From Asterias amurensis (lineage: Eukaryota > Echinodermata > Asteroidea > Forcipulatida > Asteriidae), in contig NC_092651.1 in the NCBI RefSeq assembly GCF_032118995.1, positions 16,431,349 through 16,495,348 of the forward strand: a DNA stretch of 64,000 bases, given 5' to 3'. Every line of letters starts with the position of its first letter. The first letter of the stretch is position 1. Under the pieces are notes generated by a model that had not been told where the DNA came from, did no database searches, and was given only the letters and a program-made list of their open reading frames with translations. This document shows positions 34,516 through 45,100 of the stretch, piece by piece. The position numbers and the translations under genes are program-made.

Positions 34516-34572
34516 TATGACTCTTATTTATCACTTTTGAGGGACAATTTCAACAAAGTATGTGCATCAACA

Positions 34573-34955
34573 TTAAAGACAGTGGACACTATTGGTAATT
34601 TTCAAAGACTAGTTTTCACAGTTGGTGTATCTCAACATCAGATGCATAAAATAACATGTGAAAATTTGAGCTCAATTGGTCGTCGAATTTGCGAGATAAT
34701 AATGAAAGAAAAAAAACCCTTGTCACACAAATTTGTGTGCTTTCTGATGCTTGATTTCGAGACCTCAAATTCTAAACTTGAGGTCTCAAAATCAAATTCG
34801 TGGAAAATTACCTCTTTCTCGAAAACTACGTCAGTTCAGAGGGAGCCGTTTCTCACAATGTTTTATACCATCCATCTCTCCCCATTACTTGTAATCAAGA
34901 AAGGTTTTATGATGATAAATATTTTGAGTAATTACCAAGTGTCCACTGCCTACAA
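34573..34955. mobile_element. family A MITE
   Basis: It starts TTAAAGACAGTGGACAC and ends AATTACCAAGTGTCCACTGC. The right TTAA border is altered (CTACAAA). Internal hairpin blocks are present. Confidence 0.8.
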
Positions 34956-34986
34956 ACAGAACAATTTATAAGTAAAACTTTGGTGT

Positions 34987-35001
34987 GGGGAGGGGGGGGG
35001 G
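34987..35001. repeat. poly-G run
   Basis: G-rich simple tract (GGGGAGGGGGGGGGGGTGG). A similar run occurs at about 31976-31989 and a poly-C run at about 41033-41049. These are possible assembly-length errors. Confidence 0.7.
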
Positions 35002-35364
35002 GTGGTGGTCTCTAAATATGTTGAACACTTTGAACTGCCCACTGTAATGAAAGTATTTGCCAAACATCTGTATTATTTTATACCTGTCTGTAGTTGAACA
35101 ATTAATGGTCATACACAAAATAAACAAACAAAATGATAATACCTGTTGAAACTTTGATTGAGTCAGGATGTGCTTTGCTTTAACCGATTACTATTTAATC
35201 ACTGTGTAAAGATTGCTGGAGTATGTTTTTTTATTTTTTATCCAAGGACAAAATCAGTAATTTTCAGAAGCTTGTGCCTGCACATAATGAGAAGCCAACA
35301 TCGATCGTACATTATTATAAATTTCTTATACATTAGAAGAACCAAGAATATCTTATTCTTAACA

Positions 35365-35626
35365 TAAAGCCCTTTCACACAACAGCAATTTAACATGGGT
35401 CCATTGCTTGATTTGAGCATAATTGCAAAATGTTACTAAACGAACCTCATGTGAAAGGACAACACTGTCCATTAAGTATGGACAATTTGAAAAGACTGCT
35501 GTGGGACCTGTGACAGTCCAATTATTGTCGTCCCTTCAGACGAAGTGCAACTTGCAAGATTTTACAACCATGCTCAAATCAAGCAAGGGAACCCTGCTAA
35601 ATTGTTGTCGTGTGAAAAGGGCTCTA
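35365..35626. mobile_element. inverted-repeat MITE, AAAGCCCTTTCACAC family
   Basis: The left end TAAAGCCCTTTCACACAACA and the right end TGTTGTCGTGTGAAAAGGGC are complementary with few mismatches. About 260 bp, no coding capacity. Confidence 0.75.
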
Positions 35627-36500
35627 GTCATTGTATCTCGTAAGCTTGAGGAAGCCTGTAAACAAGGGAGCTATGTGAAAAAGAAACACCAGGGTTAACC
35701 CAGGGCTACTCTTCCAAGGGTTCTTTTTATGTGTACTATCAAATCATAGTACACAGTACCTAACTGCCTAATTTCATATCCGACGGACAAACCAAACATC
35801 ATTTATGGTTTGAGCGAAAATGCCAGCACTGCATCAAAGGAGCACTATCAACACTGCTGTGTACACAATATTGAATGAATGTGTTCTGGCAGAAAATAAA
35901 ATGCAACTGTCACAAGAGGGCGACATTTAACTTGAAGCTACTCTAATTTGAACCAAGACAACTGAGCATACTGTTTGACAGCCTTTTTAAAATGAATTTT
36001 CTGTGCAATTCATAATTCATGTATATATGAAAGACAACTTTCACAAACAAGTTTTCCAACAATTTAATAACTAAGCATTAGAGAAGATTTGAATAAAATT
36101 TTTTGAATGAGAAAAGAAAATCCCCCAAAATAAACTGAAAAAAGAACATAAATATAAGGAAATAATTCATTGTTGGAAAACATTAAATTTTTTAAGTTGC
36201 CTTTGTATTTTAACTAATGTGAATAAACGAAACAGACTTCTTTTAAGTGGGGTGTGATTATTACCCAGTTTCAAGGACTAATGTTGTCTGAAAATAAACT
36301 TACGAAAATGACAAAAATAAAGTTATCTGCTGTTTTTTTAAGCATTCTCAGTCAAACTTGGACAAAATTCTGAAGACATAAGGACTGTGTACATGTACAT
36401 GTGTGATGTACTTCAATAGGTAAATTACATTATGTACAATTTATAATTATTATTTATATAGTACAAAAAAATAACTATAAAGTTTACTTTAGGCTTTCTG

Positions 36501-38335
36501 CTACTTTTTCTTTGCCTCCTGCGCCGGTCGACATCTTGGGCAGTACCATCTACCCTTGGGCTTGAGGGTGAGTCCAACACAACCAAAGTGGAACCACTCA
36601 AATGGACAATCTTTGTTGTCGCATCCAACCATTTCACCATAGGACACTTGGTTACACAGACAGTACGTAGGTTCGTTGGGGTCGATTGGAGGTTCGACTG
36701 GAGACGCTACCCTCTCCGCTTTATTGACTTTGGAGCGTTTCTTCTTCTTAGCCGGTTTGACGACTTCGTTGGTCGGCACTTCAATCTCCTTCTCTTTCCC
36801 GTTGTCGTGATTACGCTGCCTCCTTGGCCTCTTCATCGCCTTCTCCTGGTTGTTCTCCACAACCTTCTTAGCGACCTTGTTATAAGCTGCCACCTTCCCG
36901 TAACCAGGTTTACCATAACCTGGTTTGCCGTAACCCGGTTTATTGTAGCCTTGCTTGTTGTAACCTGGTTTATTGTAACCTGGTTTAACATAACCAGGCT
37001 TGGTGTAGCTCGACTTGATGTTGACTTTGCTGGTCTCCTGTGTGCGCTGCTCGACTCTCTCCCGGATGATTAAGCTCTCGGAGTTTGTCTCCATCTGCCT
37101 CAGCCGATTCTCCGTCAACTCCACAATCTGTGAGGCGAGGTGCAGTTTCTCATCGCCGAGTTCTTGGCTACGCACGAGGGCGCACTGCATTTGGACCAAA
37201 CATCGACGCCTGGAGTTTCCATCTAGATCCTTGTCACCCAGAGTCTTGTAGTGCTGTTGAATCTCTTTGAGTACAGCTTTGAAAGGAAAAGCAAACGTAA
37301 GAATTGATTAAATCGGTAAATCTTTAACTTAAGAAAAATTTGGGCCGAAGCAAAAGTTTGCGTTGCCAAAGATTCAGACAGTAGGCCACAACAAAAATGG
37401 GGCTTATTTATTTAGCCATTCCATGTCTATTTATTATTAATGAAGTCCTTTATTTTTTAATCACCAACCCATCTGCATTATATTACTGCACCCATTATTG
37501 ACTCATGAGGGTTACGATTAGTGCTGGGCGAATAGTGAAATTTTGATATTCGGATACCGCTGGCCAACTATCCGAAATTACCCGGCTATTAGAGGGCGCT
37601 ATTAAAAATAAATAAAAAATAAAAAAACCTATTCGCCATTAACCGGATATTCGAATAATTCGCCCAGGCCTAGTTACGATTAACGCAAATAAACTACAGA
37701 TGTGCTTCATTCATTCATTCATTTTTATTTTAAAAAAACAACTGGCAGCACGTAGGAGCTGAATAATGTGGCATTACAATACAACTTTTACAAGATAACA
37801 ATATATTGATAAAAATTGAAGAGATAAATTACACAAAAATTGCATATGGTAACAAGGAGTCAGGGAGCATTCATATCCACTCAATAACTACACAGATATT
37901 ACATTAAAATGAGCATGAATGATCATGTACGTTTTGTATGTCGTCAGCAAGTTTTCAAAACAACTTGATCCTCTTATAACATGTATAATAATAATATGAT
38001 CATGAATGCTGTCCAACATCAAAATGCAATTCCCTAAAATTAAAAACTAGAATAGGTGTATAAAAATATTAAAATATATAATGTTGCACTAAACTCAGTA
38101 CCTAAATTACTACACTATCCATAAATACAACACATTTTCATATTCTCAAAACGTTGCATATTGATTGAGAGAATTTAAAACGTTTTTTTTTCGACTTACA
38201 TTGGTACAAACTGTCCACTTCCCGCATTTGAGAAACATTCCGCTGCAAGTCGTTGGGCAGAGATTCGATACAGTCCAAGTAGTCTTCAACATACGCCGTA
38301 GATTTTGCAGTATCCATGGAGGTTTGATTTGTCAT
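36501..38335 (-). CDS. ING1: ING1/ING2-type PHD-finger chromatin protein, 2 exons, 303 aa
   Basis: Inhibitor-of-growth proteins bring Sin3/HDAC or acetyltransferase complexes to nucleosomes by reading H3K4me3. Exon 1 CDS is 38200-38335 and exon 2 is 36501-37276, joined in phase 1. The N-terminal ING domain covers about residues 12-115 ([19 protein letters not shown], then [19 protein letters not shown]). Residues 137-171 are seven xKPGY-type units, absent from the human proteins. A basic nuclear-localisation-like stretch ([10 protein letters not shown]) precedes [15 protein letters not shown]. The PHD finger begins at about 250, with zinc ligands C251, C253, C264, C269, H275, C278, C291 and C294 all present, and Y250, M261, D265 and W273 where the methyl-lysine pocket is expected. 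Length compares with 279-280 aa for human ING1/ING2. ING1 rather than ING2 is chosen because of the neighbouring CARS2; the gene may predate the ING1/ING2 split. Confidence 0.95.
36900..37004 (-). repeat. 15-bp in-frame tandem repeat encoding xKPGY units in ING1
   Basis: Seven consecutive units [30 protein letters not shown] and GKPGY (residues 137-171), followed by a degenerate GKVAAY. The DNA repeats TAACCTGGTTTATTG-like words on the plus strand with synonymous variation, so the array is not brand new. Confidence 0.92.
37519..37672. mobile_element. hAT-like non-autonomous element with perfect 8-bp target duplication
   Basis: The element runs from TAGTGCTGGGCGAATA to AATTCGCCCAGGCCTA. These inverted ends are of the hAT type, and it is flanked on both sides by GTTACGAT (37511-37518 and 37673-37680). 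154 bp, non-coding, inside the ING1 intron. Confidence 0.82.
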
Positions 38336-39119
38336 TTATTTGGTTCTCTCGTGGTATAAAGCAAACAAAACACCCTGCCCAGAGAGGAAAGGCAATTTTC
38401 AGATATGTTGCACAAAATTCCCCGACAAACACAAATTTTAACAGGGATGCCGCTGCATGTAAAAACCCAAACAGTGCCGCTCGTTTAGTCTGGTTGACGC
38501 AATTCTTTGTTCGCGTGCGTACACTGTCCAGAGGTCAGGATGATAGCATGTGATTGCGCTACGGAGGCGGGGATACGACTTCAGTTGATTTTTATTTTAG
38601 TACTTGCAAATTTTATACAACTGAGCTTGCGCGGTGACCGGCCAGGTCAAGGCTGGAAAGTTGGTTTACACCACTTCTTTCTAAAGGGATATCCTGCACA
38701 TTGATTAACTTTCGATGTTAATCAAATTAAATTAATAATCTTATAAATATAGATATTATACGCCATTCATATTAATTTTCCATGCAAATTTATCAAACAA
38801 AGTAAAAAGCTACCTTATTTGCGATTTATCGTTCAAACATGTCAATTAACATTTTATCTTCACACCTTGACAAAATGTGACAACAGAATGCGTGTCGGAG
38901 GTCATTATAGTGCAGTGGAATATCCCCATTCACGGGCCGTCGTCGTGCTGTGATGTTGTGGTGTGAGATGGTGCGAGATGTACCATAAAATTAGTGTTGA
39001 AGTCGGATTACGTTATTTCATGCGAAAATGGCAAAGGCCAAACGTTAACGATATATCAGTATTTCTGACACTGAGTAAACGCATCCTGCTCACCAATCAC
39101 CCAAGAATCAAGCGAGACA
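38336..39119. promoter_or_regulatory. divergent promoter region of ING1 and CARS2
   Basis: The 784 bp between the two start codons must hold both 5' UTRs and promoters. The part nearest ING1 (38450-38660) is richer in CpG (CGTGCGTACACTGTCC, GCTTGCGCGGTGACCGG). No TATA box is apparent near either start. Shared control is inferred from the spacing and from the same arrangement in vertebrates. Confidence 0.65.
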
Positions 39120-42100
39120 ATGATTCCAAGGGTTCCTTTTAGCACCATTTGGACGTCTCGACACAATGGCAAGTTGTTATTATCGGGACAGCCGACGATC
39201 ACTTGTTTGTCATCGTCACCGGCATCCATCTCGGCGACAGTTCCCCTGCAGCGTATGTCATCGTGTCTGTCGTGTAAAAGCCAACTTGCCAAAAGAAAGT
39301 ACACACGGCATAAGCATACTCACTTTATACAAAAACTTGGTTTCCTTGGAAATATATCTTGGAGTCAGGAACAGTTCAGTGTTCAGCGAAGGCATTATAT
39401 TTATGCCGATCGGGAACAAATTTTACCCACCAGCAGAGGCAGGAATCTGAATTTTAAAAGTTATGAATCAACAAATTGTGTGAGATGCTTGAACACCAGT
39501 AACCATGGGAACTTGAGACTAGGACTTTCTCAGCAACAAGGTTCCTATGTGAAGAAATTGAGTAAAGTGTTAAGGGATAGACTAATTGAACGTGAGAAAA
39601 TTGCGGATTTGAAAAGAGCTGCACCGGTCATGGAGGACCAGAGTACAGCGAGTGCCAAAAATGACTGGGTTAAACGAGAAGGTTACGATACTGGGATCAT
39701 GGTCCAGAACTCATTGACGAAGCAACAGTACAAAAAGGAGCCACTTGTTCTATGCAATAAATCAGTGGCTACATGGTAATGAATAATGTAGGGGATAATG
39801 TGAGAATGCTCTCATCAATAAAACCTAGTAACCCTCCATCCTCGCAAGCCAATGTTTGGAGGATGGAGGGTTACAATTATCGCAACTTGAAGATGGAGGC
39901 TTACGATTATCTAGTTGCGATAAAGTAACCCTCTTCTCGCTGTCGGGAGAAGTGTTACGTTATCCCAACTAAAGATTATTGCAACTCGATAAAACCTTGC
40001 CATGGATGGACTGGTCTTTTGTTACAGCAGAACTTGCACACAGGAAGCTAGTTACATTAATTGAAACGCTCTGGCGAGGGTCTTTGGAGCGTTACAATTA
40101 TTGTAACCAACGGGAAGCAGGCACCAAAAAAGCTGCGATGATTGTAACCCTGCATCCTCCCGAAGACCCTCGGGAGACGGAGGATGGAGGTTCACGATCA
40201 TCGCAACTGGCACCAAAAACAATTGTATGGAATGTATTTATACACAAATTTATACAGAAAGAGTAGATAGGAGCACAATATTTTTTCAAAGTTTGTGTGA
40301 CTGCCAATCTTTGAAAAATCATGGAGGTTTCTAGGGATAGATTCCGTACCAAGCCACCACTTTTTCATTCGATATGAAACAATATAGTATGGGTATTTAA
40401 TTTACCTCAATGATATATCCCTTTTTGTAAAAATAAATGAAAAAGTGGTGGCGTGATACGGAAAGTTGTCCGTTTCTAGTTACAATTTATTGTAAATAGT
40501 AGGTTTCCACCTTTTTCAGTAGTCGGTAGTAAAACGCCCCACAACAATGAACATGATAAAAGTAACGCTTGGGAAAGTACTGAGTATACAGTACTAACAC
40601 ACACGTGTCAGAGTGAATGGGTTCAACCTAATTTATCCTCGATTAAATCTATTAAATTACAACTGTAACACTGAGATGGGTGTACTTGTACAAAGCTTTT
40701 TACTGCATGCTGCTGTATTATCAGTGCATTGGGTCAATATTAAATTTAATCTTGGTAATTCAGGAGTGTTCGTACACTCCATTATAGCTTGCATGGGTGC
40801 AGAGTTGATTGTCCTAAAACCGGTTTTGACCAGTGACAGTGTGACCTTAAAATTCACCCACTTTGATCACATAAATACTTGATCACAATTCACAATCTGT
40901 TGGCAACTGAAATAGATATAGGTCAGTGTTCCTACTTATTTGTGCAACCACCTTGATTGGTTTTCTGGAGAAGAACGCATTATATATATCCATATTATTA
41001 TTGTTATTATAAATATGACAAGTGGCAGCCCCCACCCCCCCCCCCCCCCTGAGGGTGTTGCTTTGACGATCAATTAACTTTTATGTTTTACTATCCTACA
41101 ATTCTTTTCTAATTAAAGGTACTCTTGTGGTCCAACAGTCTATGACAGTGCACATATTGGACATGCCAGGTAAGAACATATTGGACATGCCAGGTCAGAA
41201 CATATTGGACATGCCAGGTAAAAACATATTGGACATGCCAGGTCCGAACATCATTTGTGAGGTCTATCTGGTGAGGCTTTTATGATTGTTGCAGTGCTGT
41301 GAATCGAGGCCTGACATGTATTTCACAGCGGCAACAAAGCTGATTGCCTCCATGCCCCCTAGTCATTGCCATGGTGGCCTTGATATGCTCGTCAGTAGAA
41401 ATTTACAATTTCCCCTTACGGTGCCCTTTACCAAGGAGAAAATGCCCTTTCAAGAGTGAAGCGTACAGGCCTGGTGATCTGTATACAAAAAATTGGTCAT
41501 TATAAGAACTTATTTAAATTACTATTACTTGTCTACAGCTGTTTCGTTCGATTTGACATCCTACGGCGTATCATGACAGAGTTTTACGACATTGACGTGG
41601 TGCAGGTTCAGGGTATAACAGACATAGACACTAAGATCATCAGAAGAGCTGAAGATGAAGGCATCGATTTCTACAAACTTACAAAGAAGTACGAAAATGA
41701 ATTCCTGAGAGACATGGAGAAACTGCAGGTAATATACAGAAACAAGGACTGTGAAGGGGGTAAACCTGTTTAAGCCCAAGGAGTAGGTGTGGAGTGGGTT
41801 AACAGCCCAACTCGGTTAAAGGTCCCACCTTAAAGTGGCGGTCCAGCATTGTGATGTTATTCTGAGTTAAACTAGTTACTATGTCATCACTTCTTGATTT
41901 GTCCAACTTGTAATCCTATTAGACACAATGTTTGTATGAGAGAGATTGTCTGCTGCCAGCTTGGTGTTTTAGTATTATCGCCTTGTGGGAGTTTGTTGAG
42001 TTTCCTTGATGGGAAGATGATCTACACAAAAAAATAAACAAACAAACAAACAAACAAACAAACAAACAAACAATCAATACAACGTTCAGTTGATACAAGG

Positions 42101-45100
42101 AAAATGGGCCAGTCTAATGGACCTCACAAGGAAAATGGGCCAGTCTAATGGACCTCGTATTAAATTGTCCTAAAGTATTACATTGTGTACTTTTTTTCTT
42201 CTTTTTAAATTGTATTCTCTCGGTATATTTTCCAATAATTCAACCCTTGGTCGCCATGGGAAATTTGTTTTTAAAGAATATATCATTCATTTGTATTTGT
42301 ATTTGTAGGTGCTGCCAGCCACTGTAACCTCCCGTGTCACTGATCATATGCCTCAGATAATCAAATTCATCCAGAGGATAATTGGTAACGGTTATGCATA
42401 CTCGACTGACAGTGGTGAGCTTTAAGTTCAGACCTTTTTTTATCCAAAAATTAGGCTGTTGTTTTTTGGAGAAAATAGCATAAGGATCTATGGTATAAAT
42501 TCTAAAAAATATTAGTGGCCTGATGTTACTTTTAGCCTTTTCGAGAAACACTCTGCTAGGGAAACAAGTTAGTGGCCTGACAGTTCGACCCTAGGTTGGT
42601 TGACACTATCGTAGGGTGGAAACATCAAGCCACTAACTTGTTTTTGTCGTGCGATAAAGGACCGAGCTGAAGGTGAGGTCTTGAATCCAACAACCCCAAC
42701 CAAGCAATATTTTAAACTGCCATTTGAGTCTCCACCACTTCTGTGTTCTCAATTGTGAAAAAACCTCTCTGTTAAAATAATTCCAAAATCTTGAGAAAAG
42801 ATTTGCCTCAGCTGTCCTCGGCTCTGCATTGATGTTAAAGCACTAAATAGCACCTTGCAAAAGATTTGAACTGAAGTTTAAGTGTCAAACTACCACATGC
42901 AAGATTCAAGCATTAAACCAATTATGTGACCTACCAACTGGGCTGTGGTAATCATCCGAGGACAGAAATTTAAAAACTACTTAGTTTATAATAGATTTTA
43001 AATTTGCATCGGGGATAAAGAATATTAATTTTTTTTTTTTTTCCCATACACCGATGTGTGTTAGCACTGTATACTCGGTACTTTCCCGAGTCCTGTGAAA
43101 AAATATCACAGGCATGTTACTCGGGTGGGATTCGAACCCACGACCCTTGCAGTTCTAGAGGAGTGTCTTACCAACTAGACTACCGAGGTTGCCCGGGCAG
43201 CTAGAGGCAGTTTGAATCCTATGTTTTTGGCAGCGGGTACCGCAACGATATAATAGATGTTAAATTTGCATCAGGGATAAAGAATATTAATTTTCTTTTA
43301 GTTATGGCTATCTTATTATGTCCATAGGTGATGTTTACTTTGATCTGGAGGCATTTGGTTTAAAACGCTACAAGAAGTTAGCTACGCACTACATGGAACC
43401 AGGGAAGCGGAATACCGACAAGAGAAACCAGGAGGACTTTTCATTATGGAAAGCAGCCTTGCCAGGAGAGCCATGGTGGCACTCTCCGTGGGGGTCTGGG
43501 AAGGGACGACCAGGGTGGCACATAGAGTGCTCTGTCATGGCCAAGTAAGAATTCAAACACACTTTTCCTACATGCACTCCAGAGTCGCGCCCAACAAATT
43601 TTTGAATTAAGTACATATAAAGTTTGACGCCTGAAACAGTTTAGAGCTACTGGACGCGCTAGAAGTTGAAAGAGCATCTTGGTTTCAGATGTCAATCTTG
43701 TCATGAGATGAACCTAAAAAAACAACATTTATTTGGGTCGACCTAGAATTGCTCCTAATCTGTTTGGTTTGGTGTGACTCTGGTCCGCCTGTTTGAAACG
43801 GGTGTAATAGGGTTTCAAAGAATGTACCCTGTAAAAGAAGAGAAGAAAACTTCACTCCGCGGTAGTAGAATATAGAAAGACAAGTTCTCAAGAAAAAAAA
43901 CATGATCTACATTGATACCACAACATGCAATGCCTCAAATCTCCTAATGTTCCTGTAGCTACGAAATGGAAAGAACTTTTTTAAAGCTGTATTCATCTTA
44001 TGTAACAGCACAAAAACCAATATCAGGATGGTAATTAGGAATCAATAATTAATGTTAAGGTTTAGATCTGGAAGAAAAATCCCAAGTAGAAACTAAAAGA
44101 AAGCGTGAAGGTGAACACACTTTTTAAAAATATTCAGCAAAATTGGACGCCCTTTTTTTTACACCTTGAATGCACCAATGCACAGCCACTAAAAAAAATC
44201 CAGATATATGCACTCACAAAAGGGAAAAACATGGACCCTACCCACCTGCTGTGAAAAAAACCCTTGCCTATGTTGCTGCTTTGTCTAAAATAAAGATTCT
44301 TTGTTCTCTATCATAATGTATTTGGTTTGATTTTGTTGCTGTTGGGCATGCTAAAGATGCTTACTATGTACATGTACAGTATAAACAAGGAAAGTAATAG
44401 AACATTGGTTTGTTTTGTCGCACAAAAATACTACAGTCTCCACAGCTTTTGACAAATTTCCCATGGAAAGTTACAGCAGAGAGCAATGGCTACAGGCAAG
44501 CTAGCAAAGGTTCGGGATGGCTGCTTCCCTGCATGGCTGCTTCTGCACAGTTTGGAGATTAATGGGGTCAATGTATAGATCATAATGAATTGACAACCTT
44601 CAAATTGTAAATAATGGAATGTCAATAGAGATCGTTCCAGCAGAAAGTAGAGCATGTATGATAATTGTTTGCAGGTCTTGAGTTGGCTTGTACTAAAGAA
44701 TTAGATGTATTTCATTAAAGGGAAGGTATATGTTTTGTAATCACTCTTAAAATTAATGGTGATAAAAAATGTTGTTTAGAAGCCTACAGCAACTTTCGAT
44801 AGTATAAAGTTTCGTGGCTGAGCGGTTAAGAGCACCGAATTCAAATTCTGGTGTTTCTGATCAGCAGAGTGTGGGTTTGAATCCCCAGCAGCCTTGACAC
44901 AAGTGTCCTTAAGCAAGACACTTAACCATTGCTTCGTCCTTCGGATGGGGCCTAAAGCCATTGGTCCCATGTGTTGTGTAACGCATGTAAAAGAACCCAG
45001 TGCGCTTATCGAAAAGAGAAGGGGTTCGCCCCGGTGTTCCTGGCTGTGGCTGCTAAAGGCGCCGTAGTACCTTGTAAACCCTTACAAGGTGCTACACAAT

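Noticed and set aside
34453-34971. 172-codon plus-strand open frame
   Set aside because: It spans dispersed repeat E and a family A MITE; the same peptide fragments appear at other MITE copies, so it is a repeat shadow.
36588-37073. 161-codon plus-strand frame opposite ING1
   Set aside because: It is the antisense shadow of the ING1 exon; the minus strand carries the conserved PHD finger.
40041-40266. Possible extra CARS2 exon in intron 1
   Set aside because: Exon 1 joins exon 2 directly in phase to give the conserved [10 protein letters not shown]; an exon between would break it.
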